DNA from: Rhodococcus sp. Leaf247
GTDB taxonomy: Bacteria > Actinomycetota > Actinomycetes > Mycobacteriales > Mycobacteriaceae
Direction of reading: 5' to 3'
DNA: 64,000 bases
NCBI RefSeq assembly: GCF_001426185.1
Contig: NZ_LMRP01000002.1
Coordinates: 946,144 to 1,010,143 of the forward strand
Position numbers and translations under genes: made by a program. Below the pieces are notes generated by a model that saw only the letters and a program-made list of their open reading frames with translations, was not told the origin of the DNA and did no database searches. This document shows positions 8,493-17,581 of the stretch, piece by piece (positions within the stretch are counted from its first letter, which is position 1; each line of letters begins with the position of its first letter).

Positions 8493-9115
8493 GCGATGTC
8501 GGCGAGGCAGGCGATCCGCGGATCGACGCGCATCTTCGCCAGCGCGCTACGGATGCGCGACTTCATCGTCGACACCGGCACACCCATCCGGTCGGCCGCT
8601 TCCGCGTAGGTCAGTCCCTCGAAGAACGCCATGAACAGGCATTCCCTCTGACGACCCGACAGTTCCGACATCGCGTCGATGACGGGTCGGCGGTCCAGGA
8701 AGCGGTCCGAGGTGTCCGTCGATCCGGTCGCCGCGTCGAGCATGGCGTACTTCGATTCACGATCGGTGCGCGACTGCTCGGAGCGGACACGGTCGATCGC
8801 GCGGCGATGAGCCATCGTGACCAGCCACGCCGCCGGCGATCCCTGGGCCGGGGAGAAGGTCGGTGCCTTCTGCCAGACCTCGAGGTAGACGTCCTGGACG
8901 CACTCCTCGGAGAACCCACGGTCGCGGAGCACACGGAGCACTGCGCCGTAGACCCGCGACGAGGTCGCGTCGTAGAAACGGGCGAATGCCTCACGGTCTC
9001 CGCGCCCGACGGCCTGGAGCAGAGCGGACAGCTCCGCTGTCGATCGCGACGTCGGACGGGCCGATGATGCCTCCGCGGAATCTTCCGTAATAGGTTGAGC
9101 GACAGTTGTATTCAC
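8489..9115 (-). CDS. sigK: ECF RNA polymerase sigma factor, SigK type
   Basis: About 208 residues from GTG 9115, chosen for AGGTGAG 4-5 nt upstream. Region 2 reads AFARFYDATSSRVYGAVLRVLRD and AWLVTMAHRRAIDRVR; region 4 has the helix-turn-helix EGLTYAEAADRMGVPVSTMKSRI. It resembles mycobacterial SigK closely. In mycobacteria sigK is followed by rskA, its membrane anti-sigma factor. Here the next gene downstream is the convergent MFS exporter, with overlapping stop codons, so no anti-sigma gene is linked. Control must come from elsewhere or from the promoter. Confidence 0.88.
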   Translation of the reverse strand: MNTTVAQPITEDSAEASSARPTSRSTAELSALLQAVGRGDREAFARFYDATSSRVYGAVLRVLRDRGFSEECVQDVYLEVWQKAPTFSPAQGSPAAWLVTMAHRRAIDRVRSEQSRTDRESKYAMLDAATGSTDTSDRFLDRRPVIDAMSELSGRQRECLFMAFFEGLTYAEAADRMGVPVSTMKSRIRSALAKMRVDPRIACLADIA

Positions 9116-9292
9116 GGTTCTCACCTCGATCCGTCGAACGCCGGTGGTGCTTTCGACAGGCACGACGATGCCAGGGCGACCAGTCGGTAGCGCATCGCGA
9201 GTGTCGCGATCAGGTCACTGGTTGATAACGGCAAGGTAACGGTGCTCGGGGGTGTTGCGGACCACCCGATCAGGGGCGTCACCGGTGCGGTC

Positions 9293-9298
9293 TAGGGT
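9293..9298 (+). promoter_or_regulatory. -10 element of a leaderless ilvD promoter
   Basis: TAGGGT (TANNNT), 7 nt before ATG 9306, no good Shine-Dalgarno. The pattern matches leaderless genes of mycobacteria. Confidence 0.55.
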
Positions 9299-9305
9299 TT
9301 TTGCC

Positions 9306-11039
9306 ATGAGCAGCACCCCTTCAGATGCCACTGCCCCCACCAGCACCGATGCCGCGGACGTCAAGCCCCGTAGCCGCGACGTCACCGACGGTCTGGAGAA
9401 GACTGCCGCGCGCGGGATGCTGCGCGCAGTAGGCATGGGAGATGCGGACTGGGGCAAATCCCAGATCGGTGTCGCCTCGTCCTGGAACGAGATCACGCCG
9501 TGCAACCTCTCCCTCGACCGCCTGGCCAAGGCCGTCAAGGAAGGCGTGCACAGCGGGGGCGGCTTCCCGCTCGAGTTCGGCACCATCTCCGTCTCCGACG
9601 GCATCTCCATGGGCCACGAGGGCATGCACTTCTCCCTCGTCTCACGCGAGGTCATCGCCGACTCCGTGGAAACCGTGATCAGCGCGGAACGCCTCGACGG
9701 TTCCGTGCTGCTCGCCGGTTGCGACAAGTCCCTCCCCGGCATGCTGATGGCGGCCGCGCGTCTCGACCTGGCCAGCGTCTTCCTCTACGCGGGATCCACG
9801 CTGCCCGGCTTCGCGACGCTGTCCGACGGCAGCGAGCACCAGGTCACCATCATCGACGCGTTCGAAGCGGTGGGGGCGTGTTCGCGCGGCCTCATGTCGC
9901 GTGAGGACGTCGACACGATCGAGCGCGCCATCTGTCCCGGCGAAGGCGCCTGCGGCGGCATGTACACCGCCAACACGATGGCCAGCGCGGCCGAGGCCAT
10001 GGGTATGTCGCTTCCCGGTAGCGCAGCCCCGCCCGCCCCCGACAAGCGTCGTGACGGATTCGCGCGTGCCAGCGGCGAGGCCGTCGTGGAGTTGCTGCGC
10101 CGCGGCATCACCGCGCGCGACATCATGACCAAGGAAGCGTTCGAGAATGCCATTGCCGTCGTCATGGCGTTCGGTGGGTCCACCAACGCCGTCCTGCACC
10201 TGTTGGCCATCGCCTACGAGGCCGACGTCGAACTGACGCTCGACGACTTCGTGCGCGTGGGCTCGAAGGTCCCGCACCTCGCGGACGTCAAGCCTTTCGG
10301 TCGCCACGTCATGACGGACGTCGACCGCATCGGCGGCGTTCCCGTCGTCATGAAGGCGCTTCTCGACGCCGGCCTGCTGCACGGCGACTGCCTCACCGTC
10401 ACCGGCAAGACCGTCGCGGAGAACCTCGCCGACATCGCTCCCCCGGATCCCGACGGCCTGGTGCTGCGCGCGATGAGCGAGCCGATCCACCCCACCGGCG
10501 GCATCACCATCCTCAAGGGCTCGCTGGCTCCCGGCGGCGCCGTCGTCAAGTCCGCGGGCTTCGACTCCGACGTCTTCGAGGGCACCGCACGCATCTTCGA
10601 GCGTGAGCGCGCCGCCATGGACGCACTCGAGGACGGCACCATCACCGCGGGCGACGTCGTCGTCATCCGCTACGAGGGCCCGAAGGGTGGACCGGGCATG
10701 CGCGAGATGCTCGCCATCACCGGCGCCATCAAGGGCGCAGGCCTGGGCAAGGACGTCCTCCTGATGACGGACGGCCGGTTCTCGGGCGGCACCACCGGCC
10801 TGTGCGTCGGACACATCGCTCCCGAAGCCGTCGACGGTGGACCCATCGCACTGGTGAAGGACGGCGACAAGATCCGTCTCGACGTCGGCAAGGGCACGCT
10901 GGACCTGCTGGTCGACGAGGCGGAACTCGAATCGCGTCGCGCCGACTGGGCCCCGCTGCCTCCGCGCTACACCCGCGGTGTGCTGGCCAAGTACTCCAAG
11001 CTGGTCGGCTCGGCCTCGCAGGGCGCTGTCTGCAGCTGA
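9306..11039 (+). CDS. ilvD: Dihydroxy-acid dehydratase
   Basis: 577 residues. IlvD dehydrates 2,3-dihydroxy-isovalerate and its methyl homologue to 2-oxo acids, the third common step of valine, leucine and isoleucine synthesis. The Fe-S ligand regions are visible: [10 protein letters not shown], and [16 protein letters not shown]. The substrate and metal segments [14 protein letters not shown] and [15 protein letters not shown] are intact, and the length is normal. ATG 9306 fits the upstream -10 element; an upstream in-frame codon at 9252 lacks support. It stands alone, not in an ilvBNC operon, as is usual in Mycobacteriales. Confidence 0.96.
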   Translation: MSSTPSDATAPTSTDAADVKPRSRDVTDGLEKTAARGMLRAVGMGDADWGKSQIGVASSWNEITPCNLSLDRLAKAVKEGVHSGGGFPLEFGTISVSDGISMGHEGMHFSLVSREVIADSVETVISAERLDGSVLLAGCDKSLPGMLMAAARLDLASVFLYAGSTLPGFATLSDGSEHQVTIIDAFEAVGACSRGLMSREDVDTIERAICPGEGACGGMYTANTMASAAEAMGMSLPGSAAPPAPDKRRDGFARASGEAVVELLRRGITARDIMTKEAFENAIAVVMAFGGSTNAVLHLLAIAYEADVELTLDDFVRVGSKVPHLADVKPFGRHVMTDVDRIGGVPVVMKALLDAGLLHGDCLTVTGKTVAENLADIAPPDPDGLVLRAMSEPIHPTGGITILKGSLAPGGAVVKSAGFDSDVFEGTARIFERERAAMDALEDGTITAGDVVVIRYEGPKGGPGMREMLAITGAIKGAGLGKDVLLMTDGRFSGGTTGLCVGHIAPEAVDGGPIALVKDGDKIRLDVGKGTLDLLVDEAELESRRADWAPLPPRYTRGVLAKYSKLVGSASQGAVCS

Positions 11040-11176
11040 GACCGCACCGTTACCAACGTGTGATGACTCCGTGATCTCAGCGGACGTTGGGTGATACCGG
11101 GCGGGGGCACTCTTCAAGGACAGACGCGGCAGCACTCGTTGCCGTCGACCGTATTCGGGAGAGGGCAACCCACACC

Positions 11177-11644
11177 ATGTCAGTAGTGAAGAAGACAATC
11201 GCCGGAGCGTTCGGTATCGCGCTGGGTGTGGCTGCATTCCTGCCCGCAACCGCGTCGGCAGCACCGGTCACCGCATGCCAGGCGCCGTTCGGTGCGGACG
11301 CTGTTCCCGCCGACGGCCTCTGCGAGGCCACCAGCGATGCGAGCAGCGCCGCTGCCGCCTACGGGAACGCGTCGGCCGACGCCAGCCGTAACGCACTGGC
11401 TCTCGCGCTCGGCCTCAACGGCGGCACTGCCAGCAGCAGCGCGGTCGGCTTCGCCGCACCCGCCGCCATCGCGTTCGGACCGGGCAGCGTCGCCGACGCC
11501 CTCGGCCTGAACCCGGGTCTGTCCATCGCGATCGCCGGACCGGGCTCGACCGTCACGGTCGACTCCCTCGGCGGCGTCACCTGCGACGGCCCCGGCTTCG
11601 CCGGCGACCTGACCACGCTGAAGGCGTGCTTGCGCGTCAACTGA
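11177..11644 (+). CDS. Small secreted Ala/Gly-rich protein of unknown function
   Basis: 155 residues. A Sec signal peptide (KKTIAGAFGIALGVAAFLPA, cleavage after ASA) precedes a mature domain of about 125 residues, rich in Ala, Gly and Ser, with four Cys that could form two disulfides (ACQAPF, GLCEA, VTCDG, KACLR). The mature sequence repeats short Ala/Gly/Ser blocks. I do not recognise a characterised family; similar proteins occur as hypotheticals in Nocardia and Rhodococcus. ATG 11177 is chosen as the codon directly before the signal peptide. A strong bidirectional terminator follows. Confidence 0.8.
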   Translation: MSVVKKTIAGAFGIALGVAAFLPATASAAPVTACQAPFGADAVPADGLCEATSDASSAAAAYGNASADASRNALALALGLNGGTASSSAVGFAAPAAIAFGPGSVADALGLNPGLSIAIAGPGSTVTVDSLGGVTCDGPGFAGDLTTLKACLRVN

Positions 11645-11650
11645 TCCCCA

Positions 11651-11694
11651 CGAAGAAGGCCGTGACTCCTGGAAAAGAGTCACGGCCTTTTTCG
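11651..11694. terminator. Bidirectional rho-independent terminator
   Basis: Perfect 13-bp stem aaggccgtgactc (11656-11668) / gagtcacggcctt (11677-11689), 8-nt loop. It extends by pairing of cgaag with tttcg, so T-tracts lie on both strands. It serves the plus-strand secreted protein gene and the minus-strand protease gene, which converge here. Confidence 0.92.
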
Positions 11695-11706
11695 TGCAAC
11701 GGGCAT

Positions 11707-12378
11707 TTACGGCGTGGGAACGAATCCGGTGCCGACGCCGCCGCCGCGGTTGATGTCGTCGAAGACGGTCTGGATGTTGGTGCCGACCTCGGGTCCGATG
11801 CACGGCACGCCGAGGTACGCGTTCACCATGCCCACCAGCGTGGTGCCGGCGACGACGGGGCCGCCCGAGTCACCCTGCTGGACGCAGATCTGCGTGTAGG
11901 TGCGGTCGTTCTGGAAGAGCTCACCGTAGGTGATGCCGCACGTGTTGCCCGTCGTGCGACCCTCCTTGCACATGATGCCGGGGAACAGCGCCGGAGCGCC
12001 GACGCCGGTGATGGTCACGTTGCCGACGCGGTTGGTCGGTGCGACCCGTCCGCGGTCGAACTCGATGACGGCGTAGTCCAGGCCGGGTACCGAGGAGACG
12101 ATGCGCCCGACTGCCCCCGCGTCGGGAAGGTATTCCGCACCGATCAGATCTCCGGGAACACCGCAGTGACCTGCGGTGAGTCCGACCAGCCGACCGGCCG
12201 CATCGTTACCGATGGTGGTCAAGGTGCAGTCGAACTTTCCCTTGCCGGCGCTGTCCGCGACCAGTAGGCCGGATCCTCCGCCGAGTACTGCGACGGGTGC
12301 GGCGGCCGCTGTTCCGGCACCGAGTCCACCGGCGAGCGCCAGTGCGGTGGTAGCGACGAGCACGAGTTTCTTGAGCAT
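11707..12378 (-). CDS. Secreted trypsin-like (S1 family) serine protease
   Basis: 223 residues from ATG 12378, which has GGAGGGG 5 nt upstream. A signal peptide (KKLVLVATTALALAGG, cleavage near AAAAP) is followed by a compact chymotrypsin-fold domain. The triad is H71 (LTAGHCG), D101 (GLDYAVIEF) and S171 (QGDSGGP). Four cysteines can pair as in bacterial S1 proteases. No propeptide, PDZ domain or membrane anchor is seen, so it is likely a free exoprotease. Small S1 proteases of this kind are common in Rhodococcus and Nocardia; substrates unknown. Confidence 0.9.
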   Translation of the reverse strand: MLKKLVLVATTALALAGGLGAGTAAAAPVAVLGGGSGLLVADSAGKGKFDCTLTTIGNDAAGRLVGLTAGHCGVPGDLIGAEYLPDAGAVGRIVSSVPGLDYAVIEFDRGRVAPTNRVGNVTITGVGAPALFPGIMCKEGRTTGNTCGITYGELFQNDRTYTQICVQQGDSGGPVVAGTTLVGMVNAYLGVPCIGPEVGTNIQTVFDDINRGGGVGTGFVPTP

Positions 12379-12438
12379 GTATTCCCCTCCGAGGTCACGC
12401 ACACCGTAGCAATACGTGACGCGGGGTTCGTACGACTT

Positions 12439-13131
12439 CTACTCGTTCTTCAATCTGTCCAGCGCTCGGCGGGCCTCGTCGAGCTCCCGACTCAGCGCCT
12501 CGACGCGTTCGAGCGCGGCTGCGCGAGCGGCCTCGATCTTCTCCTCCACGGCTGCCGACGCCGCCTCGTCGCCGAGTTCGCGGACCGCCCGCAGGACCCG
12601 GTCGGCGGACACGTCGGCGGGCTTGGCCACCTTCTTCGCACCGTGGGACACCGTCACGGTCCACTGATCGTCGGGGCCGGAGGTGACGGTGACCGACACC
12701 GGAGCCGGCTGCGCCTTCGTGCGCCGCGCCGGGCGAGCCGGGGGCTTGACGGACGTCTCGGGAGCAAGCGCGGGGGCTTGGGCTGGGGCTGGGGCTGGAA
12801 CGATCACCTCTGCCTTCGGCGCCGGCCTGCGAGCGGGAACCTTCGCGGCCTTGCGGGGAGGTTCCGGCGCATCCTTGCTGATCCGCAATTCGTCCGCCTC
12901 GTACGGCAACTGGTCGTCGACGCCCTTGGGGCTGACCGTGACCGTGGTGCCGTCGACGGACAGCACGCGTGCGGAGGCACCCGCCTCCAACCCGAGGGAC
13001 GGGGTCGCCTCGCGGAGATAGACGGTGACGCGACGACCGGCAGCGAGACCGGCCTCGATGGTCGCGAGGTCCTCGGACGTCAAGGCGTCACCGGGGACGC
13101 GGGCGGCGCGGCGCCGGGCGGGAGCGCTCAA
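12439..13131 (-). CDS. DUF6319-type protein with C-terminal coiled coil
   Basis: About 230 residues. The N-terminal 90 residues form a small domain (SEDLATIEAGLAAGRRVTVY and ARVLSVDGTTVTVSPKG). A Pro/Ala-rich linker follows (APAPAQAPALAPE), then a basic patch and a charged helix (EEKIEAARAAALERVEALSR) that should form a coiled coil. This resembles the DUF6319 family of Nocardiaceae, for which no function is known. The start is uncertain: TTG 13131 has GAAGAGG 8 nt upstream; TTG 13152 is an alternative. Not secreted. Divergent from the PNPOx-like gene. Confidence 0.65.
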   Translation of the reverse strand: MSAPARRRAARVPGDALTSEDLATIEAGLAAGRRVTVYLREATPSLGLEAGASARVLSVDGTTVTVSPKGVDDQLPYEADELRISKDAPEPPRKAAKVPARRPAPKAEVIVPAPAPAQAPALAPETSVKPPARPARRTKAQPAPVSVTVTSGPDDQWTVTVSHGAKKVAKPADVSADRVLRAVRELGDEAASAAVEEKIEAARAAALERVEALSRELDEARRALDRLKNE

Positions 13132-13255
13132 TTCGGGTGCCTCTTCTCGCAAATATCGGGTGCTCGGCTGAGCCAGGGCAAAGTTTCGCACGAGCCACCG
13201 ACACACTTCCCGCTCCGTTCGATTGCGACGCGCTCGAGTCGGGTAGCCGGTCGGC

Positions 13256-13738
13256 ATGACTACTGATGGAACCGCACGCGTCGCCGACCTCATGTCCGAC
13301 GCGAAACTCTGCATGTTCACCACCAAGGGCACCGACGGACACCTGAAGTCGCGGCCGATGGCGTTGCAGGAGACCGAGTTCGACGGCGATCTCTGGTTCT
13401 TCGCGGCGAACGACTCGCGCAAGGTCGCCGACATCGGCGTCGACCCCTCGGTCAACGTCTCGTTCCAGTCGGGCACCTCGTGGGTGTCCCTGTCGGGACG
13501 CGCGAGTGTCGTACGTGACGACGCCAAGAAGAAGGACCTCTGGAGCCAGGGCGTCGCGGCCTGGTTCGAGAACGGACCCGAGTCGGACGAGGTCGTCCTG
13601 CTCCGCGTCGAGGCAGAGGGCGCCGAGTTCTGGTCCGCGCCGGGCTCGAAGGTCTCCACACTGATCGCGTACGCCAAGTCGCGGATCACCGGAGACAAGC
13701 CGGACGTGGGTGACAACGAAACCGTCGACATGTCGTGA
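13256..13738 (+). CDS. Pyridoxamine 5'-phosphate oxidase-like flavoprotein (general stress 26 type)
   Basis: 160 residues. Split-barrel flavin-binding fold: KLCMFTTKGTDGHLKSRPM at the N-terminus, LWFFAANDSRKVADI, then ISFQSG-like NVSFQSGTSWVSLSG and the C-terminal EFWSAPGSKVSTL. This pattern fits the general-stress-protein-26 branch, which binds FMN or FAD and is thought to reduce or buffer flavin-type substrates rather than make PLP. Soluble. It stands alone between DUF6319 (divergent) and the plsB-led operon, 145 bp downstream on the same strand. Confidence 0.88.
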   Translation: MTTDGTARVADLMSDAKLCMFTTKGTDGHLKSRPMALQETEFDGDLWFFAANDSRKVADIGVDPSVNVSFQSGTSWVSLSGRASVVRDDAKKKDLWSQGVAAWFENGPESDEVVLLRVEAEGAEFWSAPGSKVSTLIAYAKSRITGDKPDVGDNETVDMS

Positions 13739-13883
13739 CGAGTTCTCCACCGCGGGAGCGGCCCCGGGCGTAGCGTTGCGGCCAACCGCACAGCGGGCGC
13801 CGACTTCTCGTGTCGGTCGCTCGTGGTCCATCACATGCACGGGCCCACCGCCGGTGGCTCCTCCCGGGGGAAGGCGAGCAGTC

Positions 13884-16130
13884 ATGTCTCAACTCGATTC
13901 GACGGGGTTTCCGACGACGGACGATCCACCGCCGTCCGATGGTCACGGCCAGGTCTTCCTGATCGATGCCGTCTCCGACGTCGACGTCCACGCCGCGAAC
14001 GACTGGATCGATCGGCACCACGACGACGGTCGACCCGAATCCGTGGTCATGACCGGTAAAGCCCTCGACGAGCTCACCGACCGTAGCGGCGGTTACGACC
14101 CGTTGGTGACGCCGCTGAGAGTCAGTTGGACCAAGAAGCCGCGCCGAGGCCTGCGGGTGTGGGCCGGTGCTCAGCGCGGCGAGCCGCGAGTCATCGTCGG
14201 CGAGCCGGCACTGCTGACCGATCTGACGGAGCGTTTCCGCGCCTCGGGCGGCCGATCGCTCAGTTCCTACATCTCCCGCCAGGCCAGTCTGACGTTGGAC
14301 AAGGCCGAGCGCGAGGTCATCGGCAGCGAGTACAAGGTCCCGCGGTTCGTCGTCGAGGAGATGACGGAGCGTTCGCAGTTCCGCGCCGACCTGGCGGAAC
14401 TGGCGGCGTCGGTCGACAAGCCGGTGTCGGCGGTCAATTCCCGCGTGCACGAGATTCTCGACGAGATGGTCGCGACGGAGAACAAGCGCGCCGTCGAATT
14501 GTGGGGACAGCTCGGCGCGTTCTTCTCGCGCGCCTACCGCGTCGAGGTGGACACCGACCGGGTCGCCGAACTGCGGGAACTGGACAAGTCCTTCCCGCTG
14601 GTCTTCCTGCCGAACCACAGGTCGTACCTCGATCCGCTGGTGCTGCGGCCCGCCCTTCTCGAGCAGGGGTTCCCCCTCAACCACGTCATGGGCGGCATCA
14701 ACGTCGGCTTCTGGCCGATCGGCCCCCTGGCGAAGCGCAGTGGCGTGGTGCTGATCCAGCGCAAGTTCTCCGACGCCGTCTACAAGTGGACTCTGCGTCA
14801 GTACATGAGCTTCCTGCTGAGCAAGAAGTTCAACCTCGAGTGGTACATCGAGGGTGGCCGATCCCGCACCGGCAAGCTTCGTCCCCCACGGTTCGGCCTG
14901 CTGAGTTACCTGTTCGACGCCCTGGAGAACAGCACCGCCGCCGACGCCTACCTGGTGCCCACGTCGATCACGTACGACCGGCTGCACGAGGTCGGCGAGA
15001 TGGCGAAGGAGTCGCACGGCGCGCAGAAGCAGGCCGAGGGCATCAAGATGGCCATCGGATACGTGCGCGCCCAGGGACAGATCCGCGGCACCGTGTACCT
15101 GCGCTTCGGCAAGCCCATGTCGGCGCGCGGATTCCTCGACGAGTACGACGACAAGCGCGTCGCCGTCCAGCGCGCCGCGCTGGCGGTGTCGCACGCCATC
15201 AACGAATCCACGCCCGTCAGTCCCGCGGCGCTCGTCGCGATGGCCATGCTGGGTATCGAGGACCGTGCGCTGAATCAGCGTGAGATGTGGTCGATCGTCG
15301 AGCCGCTCGCGCAGTACGTCCACCAGCGCGGGCTGCCGACGGCCGGCGGTATCGACCTGACCGACATCGAGGTCATGACGGCCGCGGTGCGTGCGCAGGT
15401 GGCCGCCGGTGTGGTGACGCGGTTCGACGACGGTCCGGAGCCGCTGTTCCTCCTCGCCCAGGACAAGCATCTGGTCGCATCCTTCTTCCGCAACAACGCG
15501 ATCCACTTCTTCGTCATGCGGGCCATCGGTGAGCTGGTGGTCCTGCGGACCGAGGACTGCCCCACCGGGTCCGTCGCTGCGGACGACCTGTGGAAGTCCG
15601 CGCTCGAACTGCGGGATCTGCTCAAGTTCGAGTTCTTCTTCGGAGAGAAGAAGGAATTCGGCGAGCGCCTCGAGGACGAGGTGACGATGATCGATCCGGA
15701 GTGGCGCACCGGGCTCGATCACCAGGGATACGCTTTGAAGTCGTTGCAGTCACAGCCTTTCCACCTCGCGCACCGTGTTCTGCAACCCATCTTCGAGGCG
15801 TACCAGGTGGTCGCCGACCAGTTGACGACGCTCGCCCCGGGCGTCGAACTGGACAAACCGGCGTTCCTGAAGGAGTGCATGGGCGTGGCGCAGTCACGCC
15901 GGCTGCGTCAGCAGCTCGAGCACAGCGAGGCCATCTCGAACGAATTGTTCGACACCGCACTGCAACTCGCCGATAATCGCGGCCTGCTCGATCCCTCCGG
16001 TGACGCAGTCGCCGAGCGCCGTGCCGCGTTCGCCGCCGAAATTGCCGCGTGGGGACACGTAGCCCGACGCATCCGGACGATGGTGCACGTCTCTCTCGAC
16101 TCGGTCGACACCCACGGAGGAACCCGGTGA
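13884..16130 (+). CDS. plsB: Glycerol-3-phosphate 1-O-acyltransferase
   Basis: 748 residues from ATG 13884. PlsB transfers an acyl chain to sn-1 of glycerol 3-phosphate, the first committed step of phospholipid and triacylglycerol synthesis, at the cytoplasmic membrane. The acyltransferase HX4D motif is H245-D250 (PNHRSYLDPL), with the downstream substrate motif EGGRSRTGKL about 80 residues later. N- and C-terminal helical domains bring it to the usual PlsB2 size. It heads a tightly packed run; its TGA overlaps the GTG of the next acyltransferase by GTGA, as in the plsB2/plsC neighbourhood of mycobacteria. Confidence 0.93.
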   Translation: MSQLDSTGFPTTDDPPPSDGHGQVFLIDAVSDVDVHAANDWIDRHHDDGRPESVVMTGKALDELTDRSGGYDPLVTPLRVSWTKKPRRGLRVWAGAQRGEPRVIVGEPALLTDLTERFRASGGRSLSSYISRQASLTLDKAEREVIGSEYKVPRFVVEEMTERSQFRADLAELAASVDKPVSAVNSRVHEILDEMVATENKRAVELWGQLGAFFSRAYRVEVDTDRVAELRELDKSFPLVFLPNHRSYLDPLVLRPALLEQGFPLNHVMGGINVGFWPIGPLAKRSGVVLIQRKFSDAVYKWTLRQYMSFLLSKKFNLEWYIEGGRSRTGKLRPPRFGLLSYLFDALENSTAADAYLVPTSITYDRLHEVGEMAKESHGAQKQAEGIKMAIGYVRAQGQIRGTVYLRFGKPMSARGFLDEYDDKRVAVQRAALAVSHAINESTPVSPAALVAMAMLGIEDRALNQREMWSIVEPLAQYVHQRGLPTAGGIDLTDIEVMTAAVRAQVAAGVVTRFDDGPEPLFLLAQDKHLVASFFRNNAIHFFVMRAIGELVVLRTEDCPTGSVAADDLWKSALELRDLLKFEFFFGEKKEFGERLEDEVTMIDPEWRTGLDHQGYALKSLQSQPFHLAHRVLQPIFEAYQVVADQLTTLAPGVELDKPAFLKECMGVAQSRRLRQQLEHSEAISNELFDTALQLADNRGLLDPSGDAVAERRAAFAAEIAAWGHVARRIRTMVHVSLDSVDTHGGTR

Positions 16131-17581
16131 CCACCACGCATCCCGCGCGAACGTTCGACGACCTGATCGCCGACGTCGCGGCGGCGCCCGAGGGCCCGGA
16201 CGTCGTGGCGTTCTTCGACTTCGACGGAACCGTGATCGACGGGTACTCCGCGACAGCGGTGTTCAAGGAGCGGCTGCGCCGATTCGACGTCGATCTGTTC
16301 GAGCTGTGGGAGATCAGCAGCGCGGTGGTGGAGATGCGCGTGCGCGGCACCACCGTCGACAATCTGATGGACAAGGCCGTGCGCGCCCTCGCAGGCAAGA
16401 CTCACGACGAACTTCTCGACCAGGCCTACCGCCTGTTCCGGTCCGAGATCGCATCGCAGATCTTTCCGCAGGTCCGCACGCTGATCGCCGCCCACCGCCG
16501 GGCCGGTCATCGCGTGGTGATGTCGACGTCGGCAACTCCGTACCAGGCGCAGCCCGTGGTCGACGATCTGACGTTCGACGACTTGATCTGCACCCACCCT
16601 GAGATCGCCGAGGACGGCGTGCTCACCGGACTTCTCGACGGCAAATCCTTGTGGGGCCCGCGTAAGGCGGAAGCCATCGAGGACTGGGCGACCGAGGCGG
16701 GCGTCGACACGGACATCTGCTTCGGCTACTCGAACGGCGTCGAGGACGTCCCGATGCTGGAGACGGTAGGACGACCTGTCGCGCTCAACCCCGACCCGGA
16801 ACTCGATCGGATCGCGCAGAACCGCGGATGGTCGCGTGTGCAGCTCCGCAAACCCACGCGGGGAGCCGACCTGACCTCGACGGTCCGCAGCGTCGCCGCA
16901 TTGGGCTCGGTCCTGGCCAGTGCCGGACTGGGCGCGACGATGGGCATCCTCAGCGGGAGCCGCCGCGTCGGAGCGAACGTCACCAACGCCGTCGCACCCG
17001 AGGTCGCACTGGCTCTGACGGGGGTCACGGTCGAGGTGATCGACGAGGAGAACGCGTGGTCGCACCGACCCGCGGTCTTCATGTTCAACCATCAGTCGTC
17101 GATGGACATGATCGTCGTCGCACGGGTCCTCCGACGCGACATCACGGCCGTCGCGAAGAAGGAACTCAGCCGCGACCCACGGTTCGCTCCCCTCGGCGCC
17201 CTGTTCGACGTCGCGTACGTCGACCGGTCCAACAATGCCGCGGCCCGCGAGGCCATGAAGCCCGCGATCGACAAACTGCACAGCGGCGTCTCCGTGGCCG
17301 TCGCCCCGGAAGGCACGCGCATGCCCACCGCCCGACTAGGACGGTTCAAGAAGGGCGGGTTCCACCTCGCTCTGGAGGCCGGAGTTCCTGTCGTGCCGCT
17401 CATCCTGCAGGGGGCGGGTGACGTCATGTGGAAGTCGTCGTTCACCGCGCACCCCGGAACGGTCACCGTCACCGTCGGGGCCCCGATCCTGACCACGGAC
17501 TGGTCGCTGGACACTCTCGACGACCATATCGCCGAGGTCCGCGGCGTCTTCGAACGAACGCTGGACGACGTTCGACGATGA
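16127..17581 (+). CDS. plsC: HAD-IB phosphatase / 1-acylglycerol-3-phosphate acyltransferase fusion (PlsC)
   Basis: 484 residues. Residues 25-240 are a HAD-IB hydrolase with nucleophile motif DFDGT (D31, D33), a Ser-containing motif II (VMSTSATPYQ) and the acidic SNGVEDVPML. Residues 260-480 are a PlsC-type acyltransferase with HX4D at H322-D327 (FNHQSSMD) and APEGTR. The fusion matches M. tuberculosis PlsC (Rv2483c). It should acylate lysophosphatidate at sn-2; the phosphatase may dephosphorylate the lipid intermediate or a related ester. GGAGG sits 6 nt before the GTG. Coupled by 4-nt overlaps to plsB upstream and to the cyclase downstream. Confidence 0.92.
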   Translation: MTTTHPARTFDDLIADVAAAPEGPDVVAFFDFDGTVIDGYSATAVFKERLRRFDVDLFELWEISSAVVEMRVRGTTVDNLMDKAVRALAGKTHDELLDQAYRLFRSEIASQIFPQVRTLIAAHRRAGHRVVMSTSATPYQAQPVVDDLTFDDLICTHPEIAEDGVLTGLLDGKSLWGPRKAEAIEDWATEAGVDTDICFGYSNGVEDVPMLETVGRPVALNPDPELDRIAQNRGWSRVQLRKPTRGADLTSTVRSVAALGSVLASAGLGATMGILSGSRRVGANVTNAVAPEVALALTGVTVEVIDEENAWSHRPAVFMFNHQSSMDMIVVARVLRRDITAVAKKELSRDPRFAPLGALFDVAYVDRSNNAAAREAMKPAIDKLHSGVSVAVAPEGTRMPTARLGRFKKGGFHLALEAGVPVVPLILQGAGDVMWKSSFTAHPGTVTVTVGAPILTTDWSLDTLDDHIAEVRGVFERTLDDVRR

